From Dactylosporangium sp. AC04546 (GTDB taxonomy: Bacteria > Actinomycetota > Actinomycetes > Mycobacteriales > Micromonosporaceae), in NCBI RefSeq assembly GCF_022095675.1, contig NZ_JAHYSG010000083.1:1-56633 (forward strand): a DNA stretch of 56,633 nucleotides, in the 5' to 3' direction. The notes under the pieces are model-generated. The model searched no databases and was not told the origin of the DNA. It saw only the letters and a list, made by a program, of their open reading frames with translations. This document shows positions 1-7,166 of this stretch, one piece after another. Every line of letters starts with the position of its first letter. Positions within the stretch are counted from its first letter, which is position 1. Both the position numbers and the translations under genes were made by a program.

Positions 1-70
1 GCGGCCCGGCGCGGCGCGGCCCGGCGCGGCCCGGCGCGGCCCGGCGCGGCCCGGCGCGGCGCGGCCCGGC
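1..70. repeat. GC-only decamer tandem repeat
   Basis: About seven near-perfect copies of a decamer of the form GCGGCCCGGC, made only of G and C, run up to the left edge of the window, so the array may continue beyond it. It lies next to the four GGTCGGTCGACC-type palindromes. No coding sense is visible. It could be slipped-strand expansion in an intergenic region or a structured transcript end of a gene to the left. Confidence 0.75.
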
Positions 71-78
71 CCCGCACG

Positions 79-214
79 TCGGTCGGTCGACCGACCGAAC
101 CCGCGCCCCGGTAGGCCGGTAGGTCGGTCGACCGACCGAATCCGCGGAGCAGTGAGGGAGCAGTGAGTCGGTCGACCGACCGAACGCGAAGACCCGCAGG
201 TCGGTCGACCGACC
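79..214. promoter_or_regulatory. Four clustered copies of a TCGGTCGACCGA palindrome
   Basis: Perfect palindromes centred on GGTCGACC lie at 79-98 (20 bp), 122-137 (16 bp), 167-180 (14 bp) and 199-214 (16 bp). They share the core GTCGGTCGACCGAC and their centres are 33-44 bp apart. Repeated perfect dyads of this length resemble a multi-operator site for a dimeric repressor such as a TetR protein. They lie 3' of the TetR gene at 260-814, so they could control a leftward gene outside the window. Whether the neighbouring TetR protein binds here is unknown, because its own promoter carries a different dyad. Confidence 0.5.
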
Positions 215-259
215 GAGAAAATCCCGCGGCACGCGGCCGCGCAGTGCCCGCACCCGTGT

Positions 260-814
260 TCACGCCCGGCGGGACTGCTCCAGCAGGTCCGCCGCGACCA
301 GCTCGAACGGCTCAATGCTCTGCTCCGCGCGGCTCATCACAACCGCACCCTCCGACGAGGCGATCACCATGGCCGCGAACCGCGCGGCCCGATCGCTCGG
401 CCAGCCGGCCGCGCCGTACAGCGCGGCCAGCCGCTCCCGCCAGGTGCGAAAGACAGCCGCCGCCTGATCGAGCAGCGCCTTCGAGTCCGCAGCCACCGTG
501 ACAGCGAGGACCGCGCACCCGGCGCTGAAGTGAGAGCGCTCCAGCACGTACCGCCACATGTCGAGCACGTGCCGCGTGACCTCCTCCGCGCTTTTGCCGG
601 CCTGCTGCTCCAGCAGCTCGAGCATCCGCCCGGACACCAGGTCGAGTGCCGAGCCGACGAGCTGGTCCTTGCCCTCGGGGAAGTGGTGGTAGATCGACCC
701 CCGCGGCGCCCCCGTCGCCTTGAGGACCTCCGAGAACGAGGTTGCCTGCAGCCCGTGCTTGGCCAGCAGGACGGCCGCCCCCTCCACCATGCGTCCACGA
801 ACGTCCCGCGCCAC
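260..814 (-). CDS. TetR/AcrR family transcriptional regulator
   Basis: A repressor of about 184 aa. The N-terminal helix-turn-helix reads TSFSEVLKATGAPRGSIYHH, followed by a ligand-binding half of the LmrA/YxaF type. I chose the GTG at 814 because AAGGAG lies 6 nt upstream and the protein then begins MARDVRGRMVEGA, typical of the family. An upstream ATG at 844 has no ribosome site and falls where a TAGGAT -10-like box (850-845 on the minus strand) would place the transcript start downstream of it. The divergent tautomerase gene and the dyad at 856-871 suggest this protein represses both genes. The ligand is unknown. Confidence 0.88.
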   Translation of the reverse strand: MARDVRGRMVEGAAVLLAKHGLQATSFSEVLKATGAPRGSIYHHFPEGKDQLVGSALDLVSGRMLELLEQQAGKSAEEVTRHVLDMWRYVLERSHFSAGCAVLAVTVAADSKALLDQAAAVFRTWRERLAALYGAAGWPSDRAARFAAMVIASSEGAVVMSRAEQSIEPFELVAADLLEQSRRA

Positions 815-855
815 CCGCGACTCCTTGACTATGACGACCAGCATATCCTACGTTC

Positions 856-871
856 TATGACGACCGTCATA
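856..871. promoter_or_regulatory. Operator dyad between TetR gene and tautomerase gene
   Basis: TATGACG-AC-CGTCATA is a perfect 7+7 bp inverted repeat with a 2-bp centre. It sits just upstream of a TAGGAT -10-like hexamer for the leftward TetR gene and overlaps CATAAT (868-873), a candidate -10 for the rightward gene. A degenerate half-site (TATGACGACCA) recurs at 830-840. Position and symmetry fit a TetR autoregulatory operator acting on both directions. Confidence 0.65.
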
Positions 872-894
872 ATTCTCCCGGAGGTGGCCTCGCC

Positions 895-1323
895 ATGCCC
901 ATGATCGATGTGTACGCCCCAGCCGACCTGTTCCCGCCCGACGCCGACCGTCCGCTCGCGGCCCGGCTGACCGCCGCCCTCCTGCGCGCCGAGGGCGTGG
1001 CCGACCCGGGGCCGGCGCACCTGCACAACACGGGTGCCTACGTGCACCGCATGCCGGCCTCGGCCGTGCACACCGCGGCGACGGACGGCGCCCGCACGGT
1101 CCGGGTTCAGGTCCTGACCCCGCCCGGTGTGCTCGACCGCGAGGGCCAGCGGAGCCTGGTCAAGGAGGTGACGGCGATCGTGGCCGACCTGGCGCAGGAC
1201 CAGACCCAGCCGGCCCGCACGTGGGTCCTGCTCACCGAGGCGGCCGAGGGCGGCTGGGGCATCGCCGGCACCGCGTACGGCCAGGAGGAGTTCGCGGCCC
1301 TGGCCGCTCAGGCGCGCACCTGA
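895..1323 (+). CDS. Tautomerase-superfamily (4-oxalocrotonate tautomerase-like) protein
   Basis: A 142-aa protein starting MPMIDVYAP. A Pro directly after the initiator Met is the catalytic base of the tautomerase superfamily. The first ~60 residues follow the beta-alpha-beta pattern of 4-OT, and a second half (VRVQVLTPPGVLDREGQRSL) looks like the duplicated unit of trimeric MIF/CHMI-like members. GGAGG lies 10-14 nt before the ATG. It is transcribed divergently from the TetR gene and shares its operator. The substrate cannot be told. Its 3' end lies in a 27-bp tandem duplication. Confidence 0.75.
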   Translation: MPMIDVYAPADLFPPDADRPLAARLTAALLRAEGVADPGPAHLHNTGAYVHRMPASAVHTAATDGARTVRVQVLTPPGVLDREGQRSLVKEVTAIVADLAQDQTQPARTWVLLTEAAEGGWGIAGTAYGQEEFAALAAQART

Positions 1324-1350
1324 GCGGCCCTGGCCGCTCAGGCGCGCACC
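1294..1350. repeat. 27-bp direct duplication across two convergent gene ends
   Basis: The 27-nt block beginning GCGGCCCTGGCCGCTCAGGC occurs at 1294-1320 and again at 1324-1350, separated only by TGA. The first copy encodes the C-terminus of the tautomerase; the second holds the C-terminus of the convergent kinase. Each copy contains a TCA that can serve as the kinase stop. Confidence 0.9.
1321..1340. terminator. Stop-codon palindrome, possible bidirectional terminator
   Basis: TGAGCGGCC-CT-GGCCGCTCA is a perfect 9+9 bp palindrome. Its left end is the TGA of the rightward tautomerase gene and its right end is the complement of the TGA of the leftward kinase gene. A hairpin here would lie at the 3' end of both transcripts. 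The two-base centre is short for a loop, so the RNA form would open a few pairs. Confidence 0.45.
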
Positions 1351-2219
1351 CGGTAGGACGCCAGGCGGACCGCGCCAAGGACCGGGTCGGTCGCCGTCCC
1401 GGGCTCGATGCCGCGGTCCGCCAACCGCGACAGCACCCCGCGCCGGACCGGGGTGTCGTTCGTGAGCAGGCTGCCCGCCAGCACGACGGGCGCCGAGGGC
1501 GCCGACAGTTCGTCCAGCGTCGCCATCAGCCGGTCCGCGGCGGACGCCACCAGGCGCAGGGCGGTCGGGTCGCCCGAGTCGGCGAGAGCGCACACCGCCG
1601 GCGCCAGCGACGCGAATGCGCCGAACGGCAGCCGCCCGGCCCAGTGGACCAGGTCGTCCGCCGACGCGACGCCGGCGTGCCCGGCCACCGTCGCCACCAG
1701 CGCGCCGCCACCGGCCCAGGAGCGGGCCGCGGACCGCACCGCCTGCAGGCCCAGCCACATCCCCGAGCCCTCGTCGCCCAGCAGCCAGCCCAGGCCGTCG
1801 GCGGCGCGGACGACCGAGAGGCCGTCGACCAGCGCCGCGACCGCCCCGGTACCGCTGACCAGGACGGCTCCGGAGGACCACGGGCCGCCCGCCGCGAAGG
1901 CCGTCACCGCGTCTCCGACGAGTGTGATCTCGCAGGTCAGGCCCAGCGACGCCCACGAGCGGTCGAAAGCGGCGGCGACGCCGGGATCAGCGATCGCGCT
2001 GACCCCGGCGAGCCCCACCACGCCCGCCACCACCGACCCTGGGTCGAAGGCGCCGAGCGCCGACCGCACCGCCGACCCGACAGCGGTGGCGGCCGCAGTA
2101 CCCGTGGCCGAGGGGTTTCCCGGGCCGGCGGCGCCGCGACCGCGGACGACCCCCGACAGGTCGCTGACCACGGCCTTTGACGCGGTACCGCCGGCATCGA
2201 CCCCCAGCACGAGATCCAT
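1338..2219 (-). CDS. N-acetylglucosamine kinase-like protein (BadF/BadG/BcrA/BcrD ATPase family)
   Basis: A 293-aa sugar kinase of the actin/hexokinase fold. The N-terminal phosphate-binding loop is GVDAGGTASKAVV and the second phosphate motif is SGTGAVAAL near residue 120. Size and motifs match the BcrAD/BadFG family that includes eukaryotic-type GlcNAc kinase. It starts 30 nt from the promoter region of the divergent RpiR regulator of an amino-sugar uptake operon. That context supports phosphorylation of GlcNAc or MurNAc released inside the cell. Specificity is inference; glucosamine or another hexose is possible. Confidence 0.75.
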   Translation of the reverse strand: MDLVLGVDAGGTASKAVVSDLSGVVRGRGAAGPGNPSATGTAAATAVGSAVRSALGAFDPGSVVAGVVGLAGVSAIADPGVAAAFDRSWASLGLTCEITLVGDAVTAFAAGGPWSSGAVLVSGTGAVAALVDGLSVVRAADGLGWLLGDEGSGMWLGLQAVRSAARSWAGGGALVATVAGHAGVASADDLVHWAGRLPFGAFASLAPAVCALADSGDPTALRLVASAADRLMATLDELSAPSAPVVLAGSLLTNDTPVRRGVLSRLADRGIEPGTATDPVLGAVRLASYRVRA

Positions 2220-2248
2220 GGCGAGGATCGAACCATAGAAAATGGTTG

Positions 2249-2277
2249 TTGACTAGAAGTTGAAGTGGTCGTAATTT
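2249..2277 (+). promoter_or_regulatory. Sigma-70-type promoter of the RpiR/amino-sugar operon
   Basis: TTGACT (2249-2254), a 17-bp spacer and TAATTT (2272-2277) form a near-consensus housekeeping promoter in an AT-rich island. The start would fall near 2284, giving a very short leader before the ATG at 2297. A second dyad, AACCAT-N5-ATGGTT (2231-2247), lies just upstream on the kinase side. Confidence 0.65.
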
Positions 2278-2303
2278 TCATCGTCATAGCGAGCCGATGA
2301 AAA
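2275..2303. promoter_or_regulatory. RpiR-type operator dyad
   Basis: TTTTCATCG (2275-2283) and CGATGAAAA (2295-2303) form a perfect 9+9 bp inverted repeat with an 11-bp centre. It overlaps the -10 box and the first codons of the RpiR gene. A bound regulator would block both polymerase and initiation, so autorepression is the simplest reading. The divergent kinase gene would also come under control. Confidence 0.65.
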
Positions 2304-3232
2304 GGATGACCGTTGTGACGGGTGAGAGTGGCGGGCTGCTCGGGCGGCTGCGCATCGAGGGGCCGACCATGCCGGAGGCGCTGGCCCGCATCGCCGAGAC
2401 GATCCTCAGCGATCCGGAGACCGCGGCGCATGCCAGCATCGTCGACCTGGCCGAGCGGTCGGGGACGTCGACGGCCACCGTCACGCGGTTCAGCCGGACG
2501 CTGGGCTTCAAGGGGTACGCCAACCTGCGGGTCGCCATCGCGACCGAGACCGGCCGCGCCGAGCAGGCCCGTTGGGAGACCGACATCAGCGGCGACATCG
2601 CGCCCGACGACCCGCTCGACGGGGTGCTCGGCGTGATCACCGCGGCCGACACCCGGGCCATCCAGGCGACCGCCGCCGGCCTCGACGTCGCGGCGGTCGA
2701 GCGGGTCGCCGCGGCCATCGCCGAGGCCGGCCGGGTCGAGATCTTCGGGCTCGGTTCGAGCGGCACCGCCGGGCGGGAGATGGCCTTCCGGCTCGAGCGG
2801 ATTCGCGTTCCGGTGTGGTACCGCTCGGACACCCACACGGCACTGACCAACGCGGCCCTGCTGGGCCCGGGCGACGTGGCCGTCGGCCTCTCGCACTCGG
2901 GCCGCACTCGCGAGGTGATCGAGACCCTCGCCGAGGCCGCGGACCACGGGGCACTGACGGTCGCGGTGACGTCGTTCGGGCGATCACCGCTGGCCGAGGT
3001 GGCCGACGTCGTCTTCACCACGTCGGTCCACGAGACCACCTTCCGGGTCGCGGCTTTGTCCGCGCTGCACTCGCAACTGCTGGTCCTGGACCTCATCTAC
3101 GTCGCGGTGGCGCAGCGCACCTATGAGCGCACCGCCGAGGCCCTGGAGCTGACGGTGCGCGCCGTCGACGCGCACCGGCTGCCCGACACGACCAACAACC
3201 GCAAGCGACCACGGAGGGAAAAGCCGCTGTGA
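2297..3232 (+). CDS. RpiR family (MurR/RpiR) transcriptional regulator with SIS domain
   Basis: A 311-aa regulator. An N-terminal RpiR-type helix-turn-helix (SIVDLAERSGTSTATVTRFS, about residues 48-67) is followed by a C-terminal SIS phosphosugar-sensing domain from about residue 145, with FGLGSSGTAGREM and GLSHSGRTREV as sugar-phosphate contacts. It lies divergent from the kinase and heads the SIS-ngcEFG-GH16 cluster, so it probably senses a phosphorylated amino sugar. The next gene begins at an overlapping GTGA. An internal ATG at 2306 is an alternative start. Confidence 0.9.
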   Translation: MKRMTVVTGESGGLLGRLRIEGPTMPEALARIAETILSDPETAAHASIVDLAERSGTSTATVTRFSRTLGFKGYANLRVAIATETGRAEQARWETDISGDIAPDDPLDGVLGVITAADTRAIQATAAGLDVAAVERVAAAIAEAGRVEIFGLGSSGTAGREMAFRLERIRVPVWYRSDTHTALTNAALLGPGDVAVGLSHSGRTREVIETLAEAADHGALTVAVTSFGRSPLAEVADVVFTTSVHETTFRVAALSALHSQLLVLDLIYVAVAQRTYERTAEALELTVRAVDAHRLPDTTNNRKRPRREKPL

Positions 3233-3981
3233 CCATCAGAAGTGCCGACTACGTCGAGGTGATCCGCGCCGCGATCGAGCGCGTGAGCACCACCCAGGGC
3301 GATCGGGTGGCGCATGCCGCCGACCTGCTCACCGCGACGATCCAGGCGGGCGGGGTGATCCAGGCGTTCGGCTGCGGGCACTCCGAGGCGCTCGCCATGG
3401 AGATCGCCGGGCGGGCCGGTGGCCTGGTCCCGACGAACCGCATCGCGCTGAGGGACATCGTGTTGTACGGCGGGGAGCCGCTCACCGCCCTGGCCGACCC
3501 GCAGCTGGAGCGCACCCCGGCCGTCGCCCACAAGCTCTACGACCTCGCCCCGATCAAGCCCGACGACACGTTCGTCATCGCGTCCAACTCCGGCGTCAAC
3601 GGCGCCGTGGTCGAGATGGCCCAGCTGGTGAAGCAGCGCGGGCACGCGCTCGTGGCGATCACCTCGCTGGAGCACTCCTCGCGCGTGGACTCGCGGCACG
3701 CGAGCGGGCTCAAGCTCGGCGACCTCGCCGACGTGGTGCTGGACAACGGCGCCCCATACGGCGACGCGTCGCTGCCACTGCCCGGCGGCGGCGCCGTCGG
3801 GGCCGTCTCCTCGATCACCGCGGCCCTGCTGGCCCAGCAGATCGTCACCGAGGTGGTGGCGCGCCTGCTGGCCGCCGGGGACACGCCGCCGGTCTACCTG
3901 TCCGACAACGTCCCTGGCGGGCGGGAGCACAACGCAGCACTCGAAGCGCGGTACGCCGGGCGCATCCGGCGTACCGCATAA
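3229..3981 (+). CDS. SIS-domain sugar isomerase-like protein
   Basis: A 250-aa cytoplasmic protein with one SIS fold. GCGHSEALAMEIAGRAGGL (about residues 48-66) and IASNSGVNGAVVEMA (about 122-136) are the phosphosugar loops. It resembles the 'sugar isomerase domain-containing' UPF0309 proteins rather than full-length MurQ, which has about 300 aa. GTG overlaps the stop of the RpiR gene (GTGA), so the two are coupled. Downstream lies an amino-sugar ABC importer. It probably acts on a phosphorylated amino sugar made by the kinase; the exact reaction is not evident. Confidence 0.8.
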   Translation: MTIRSADYVEVIRAAIERVSTTQGDRVAHAADLLTATIQAGGVIQAFGCGHSEALAMEIAGRAGGLVPTNRIALRDIVLYGGEPLTALADPQLERTPAVAHKLYDLAPIKPDDTFVIASNSGVNGAVVEMAQLVKQRGHALVAITSLEHSSRVDSRHASGLKLGDLADVVLDNGAPYGDASLPLPGGGAVGAVSSITAALLAQQIVTEVVARLLAAGDTPPVYLSDNVPGGREHNAALEARYAGRIRRTA

Positions 3982-3997
3982 GGAGAGAAGGCCACTC

Positions 3998-5404
3998 ATG
4001 AACCCCTCACCCTCAGCGAAAACCTATCCCAGACGGCGCACCATCCTCAAAGCGCTGGCCGCGACGCCCCTGCTGAGCGCCTGTGTCACCAGTGGCAACG
4101 ATGACCAGCCCTCTTCGCCTACTGGCGCGAAAAGCTCGCAGAACCCGCTCGGCGTCAAGGAGGACGCGCCGCTGGAGGTGGTCATCTTCAAGGGCGGCTA
4201 CGGCGACGACTACGCCAAGAAGGCCGAGGACCTCTACAAGCAGCGCTACCCCAAGGCGACGATCGACCACAAGGGCATCCAGAAGGTCGGCGAGGCGCTG
4301 CAGCCGCGGTTCGTCGCCAACACCCCGCCGGACGTGGTCGACAACACCGGCGCCGGCCGGCTCGACCTGGCCACGCTGGTGGGCGCGAAGCAGCTCAGCG
4401 ACCTTGCCGAGCTGCTCGACGCCCCGTCGTTCGACGACCCGAACACCAAGGTGCGCGACACGCTGCTGCCGGGCGTCATCGAGGACGGCACGTTCGACAA
4501 GCAGGTCCTGACGCTCAACTTCACCTACACGGTGTGGGGGGTGTGGTACTCCAAGTCCCTCTTCACGAGCAAGGGATGGACCTACCCGAAGACGTGGGAC
4601 GAGATGCTCGCCCTCTGCGCGACCATCAAGGGCGCCGGCCTCGCGCCGTGGACGTACCAGGGCAAGTACCCGGAGTACATGAACGACCCGCTGCTCACCA
4701 TGGCGGCCAAGACCGGCGGCATGGACCTGGTCAAGGCGGTCGACAACCTGGAGCCCAACGCCTGGAAGGCCGACGGGCTCAAGGCGGCCGCCGAGGCGTT
4801 CGCCGAGCTGGCCGCCAAGGGCTACATCATGGCTGGCTCCGAGGCGCTCTCCCACACCGAGTCGCAGGCCGCCTGGTGCCAGGGCAAGGCCGCGTTCATC
4901 CCGTGCGGCTCATGGCTGGAGAGCGAGCAGAAGGACGTCACCCCCAAGGGCTTCGACATGGTTATGGGCGCCGTGCCGAGCCGGACGAGCGGTGACAAGC
5001 TCTCGGGCGCGGGGGTGCAGGCGGCGAGCAGCGAGTCGTTCATCGTCCCGGCGAAGGCGAAGAACGTCGCGGGTGGCCAGGAGTACCTCCGAATCCTCTT
5101 CTCGAAGCAGTCCGCACGCTCGTTCGCCGAGACCGCCGGCACGCTGCCCGCGGTCGCCGGCGCCACCGACGGCCTGACCCTGTCCAGCGGGCTCGGCTCG
5201 GTCCGCGACGCGGTGACGGCGGCTGGCAAAGACGCCTTCACCTACCGCTTCCGCACCTGGTACGCGCCGCTGGCCAAGGCGGTCGACGACGCGACCGGCG
5301 AGCTCATCAACAAGCGCGCGACCGCGGCCGAGTGGGCCGACCGCGTCCAGAAGGCGGCCGACGCGCTCGCGAAGGACTCCAGCGTCAAGAAGTACACCCG
5401 CTGA
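3998..5404 (+). CDS. ngcE: N-acetylglucosamine/chito-oligosaccharide ABC transporter substrate-binding lipoprotein (NgcE-like)
   Basis: A 468-aa type-1 sugar-binding lipoprotein. Twin arginines in PRRRTILKAL and the lipobox LLSAC (Cys29) indicate export, possibly by Tat, and lipid anchoring. The mature part begins with a Ser/Thr/Pro-rich spacer, then EVVIFKGGYGDDYAKKAEDL as in NgcE. It is followed by two permease genes (1-nt and 4-nt overlaps) and a secreted chitin-binding hydrolase. No ATPase gene is present, so a shared MsiK-type ATPase encoded elsewhere is expected. The substrate (GlcNAc, chitobiose or longer chito-oligomers) is inferred from family and context. Confidence 0.85.
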   Translation: MNPSPSAKTYPRRRTILKALAATPLLSACVTSGNDDQPSSPTGAKSSQNPLGVKEDAPLEVVIFKGGYGDDYAKKAEDLYKQRYPKATIDHKGIQKVGEALQPRFVANTPPDVVDNTGAGRLDLATLVGAKQLSDLAELLDAPSFDDPNTKVRDTLLPGVIEDGTFDKQVLTLNFTYTVWGVWYSKSLFTSKGWTYPKTWDEMLALCATIKGAGLAPWTYQGKYPEYMNDPLLTMAAKTGGMDLVKAVDNLEPNAWKADGLKAAAEAFAELAAKGYIMAGSEALSHTESQAAWCQGKAAFIPCGSWLESEQKDVTPKGFDMVMGAVPSRTSGDKLSGAGVQAASSESFIVPAKAKNVAGGQEYLRILFSKQSARSFAETAGTLPAVAGATDGLTLSSGLGSVRDAVTAAGKDAFTYRFRTWYAPLAKAVDDATGELINKRATAAEWADRVQKAADALAKDSSVKKYTR

Positions 5405-6312
5405 TGAAGCACGGTCGGCTCCTGTTCCTGGTCGGTGCGCTGCTGCCCGCACTGGTGCTGCACGGCGTCTTCGTGCTGTCCCCGTACGGGCAGGCGTTCT
5501 ACCTGTCGCTCACCAACTGGACCGGGGTGGCCGGCGAGGCGGACTTCGTCGGGGCGGACAACTTCGTCCGCCTCGGCGGCGACTCGCTGTTCCTCGACGC
5601 GGTGCGCAACAACGCCGTGATGCTCGCCGTGGTACCGCTGGTGACCATCGCCCTGGGCCTGTTCCTGGCGAGCATGCTGCATCTCGGCGGCAAGGACGGC
5701 CGGCGCGGCATCGCCGGTTCGGGCGGGTACCAGATCGTGTACTTCTTTCCGCAGCTGCTGTCGCTCGTGATGATCGCGGTGCTGTGGCAGTTCGTCTACA
5801 ACCCGAACACCGGCCTGCTCAACGGGGCGCTGCGGGCGGTCGGCCTCGACGGGCTGGCCCGCAGTTGGCTGGCCGAGCCGTCGCTGGCCCTGCCGGCGGT
5901 GATGGCGGTGCTGGTCTGGTCGTCGGTCGGCTTCTACATGGTGCTGTTCAGCGCCGCGATCGACGCGATCCCCAAGGAGCTGTACGAGGCGGCGCTGCTG
6001 GACGGTGCGGGTGGCTGGGCGACCTTCCGGCGGATCACCCTGCCCCTGGTGCGCGACACGGTGCAGGTGGCCTTCGTGTACCTCGGCATCGGCGCGCTCG
6101 ACGGCTTCGCGGTCGCGCAGATCATGACCGTCGGCCCGGGCGGCCCGGACGGCGCGACCGAGGTGATCGGGCTGACGTTGTGGCGCAGTGCCTTCACCTT
6201 CGGCAAGTTCGGTTACGCCTCGGCGATGGGCGTCGCGCTGTTCTTCGCGACGCTGACGGTGGCGGTGCTGGTGATGCGGACCGGTCGCAAGGAGAGGATC
6301 GAGCTCGCATGA
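5404..6312 (+). CDS. ngcF: Sugar ABC transporter permease (NgcF-like)
   Basis: A 302-aa MalF-type permease starting MKHGRLLFLVGALLPALVL, with about six membrane segments. The EAA loop reads LYEAALLDGAGGWATFRRIT, the contact site for the ATPase. I chose the ATG at 5404 because it overlaps the preceding stop (TGATG) and gives a normal first transmembrane helix. An ATG at 5332 would lie inside ngcE. It pairs with the next gene to form the channel. Confidence 0.9.
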   Translation: MKHGRLLFLVGALLPALVLHGVFVLSPYGQAFYLSLTNWTGVAGEADFVGADNFVRLGGDSLFLDAVRNNAVMLAVVPLVTIALGLFLASMLHLGGKDGRRGIAGSGGYQIVYFFPQLLSLVMIAVLWQFVYNPNTGLLNGALRAVGLDGLARSWLAEPSLALPAVMAVLVWSSVGFYMVLFSAAIDAIPKELYEAALLDGAGGWATFRRITLPLVRDTVQVAFVYLGIGALDGFAVAQIMTVGPGGPDGATEVIGLTLWRSAFTFGKFGYASAMGVALFFATLTVAVLVMRTGRKERIELA

Positions 6313-7127
6313 AGAAGGTGCTGCCGCACGTCGCGATGCTCGGCTGGGGCATCGTGACCGCGCTGCCGCTGCTGTGGGCCGTGCTCAGCTCGTTCAAGAC
6401 CGACAAGCAGATCCTCACCGGCGATCCCTGGACACTGCCGAGCGACCCGCAGTTCGGCAACTGGGCGCGGGCCTGGAGCGAGGCGAACATCGGGCGGTAC
6501 ATGCTCAACAGCCTCATCGTCGTCGGCGGGGCACTGGTGCTCACCATGCTGCTCGGCTCACTGGTCGCGTACGCGCTCGCGCGGTACGAGTTCCCCGGCA
6601 ACCGCCTGATCTACTACGTCTTCGTCACCGCGATGTTCTTCCCGGTGTTCCTGGCGCTGGTGCCGCTGTTCTTCGTCGTGCAACAGCTCGGCCTGCTCGG
6701 CACGTACCACGGGCTGATCCTGGTGTACGCGGCCTACGCCGTGCCGTTCACCGTCTTCTTCCTGCACTCGTTCTTCCGCACGCTGCCCGGCGAGGTGGCC
6801 GAGGCGGCGTTCCTCGACGGCTGCTCGCACGGCGCGGTCTTCTTCCGCGTCATGCTCCCGATGGCCCGCCCGGGCCTGGTCGCCGTCGGCATCTTCAACT
6901 TCGTCGGGCTGTGGAACCAGTACCTGCTCCCGCTGGTGCTCAACCCGAACGAGAAGAGGTACGTCCTGGTCCAGGGTTTGGCCAACCTGTCGGTCAGCCA
7001 GGGCTATCGCAGCGACTGGAGCGGACTGTTCGCCGGCTTGACCATTGCCATGCTGCCGGTGCTCATCGCCTACGTCGCGTTCCAACGGCACATCCGCGCC
7101 GGTATGACCGCCGGCGCGGTCAAGTAA
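6309..7127 (+). CDS. ngcG: Sugar ABC transporter permease (NgcG-like)
   Basis: A 272-aa MalG-type permease with six predicted membrane segments. A periplasmic loop after helix 1 contains FKTDKQILTGDPWTLPSDP, and the EAA motif is VAEAAFLDGCSHGAVFFRVM. ATG overlaps the ngcF stop by 4 nt. A 39-nt gap with AGGAGG then leads to the GH16-like gene, so uptake and hydrolase genes are probably cotranscribed up to the terminator at 8412-8440. Confidence 0.9.
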   Translation: MKKVLPHVAMLGWGIVTALPLLWAVLSSFKTDKQILTGDPWTLPSDPQFGNWARAWSEANIGRYMLNSLIVVGGALVLTMLLGSLVAYALARYEFPGNRLIYYVFVTAMFFPVFLALVPLFFVVQQLGLLGTYHGLILVYAAYAVPFTVFFLHSFFRTLPGEVAEAAFLDGCSHGAVFFRVMLPMARPGLVAVGIFNFVGLWNQYLLPLVLNPNEKRYVLVQGLANLSVSQGYRSDWSGLFAGLTIAMLPVLIAYVAFQRHIRAGMTAGAVK

Positions 7128-7166
7128 GTCCCCCTCCATCCCCTCTGCAACAGGAGGACTCTACTC

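Noticed and set aside
1..260. Replication origin or telomere end
   Set aside because: No DnaA boxes, dnaA/dnaN or terminal-protein genes are visible; palindromes alone are better explained as operators or repeats.
3229..3981. MurQ (N-acetylmuramic acid 6-phosphate etherase)
   Set aside because: The protein has ~250 aa and fits UPF0309-type SIS proteins better than full-length MurQ (~300 aa).
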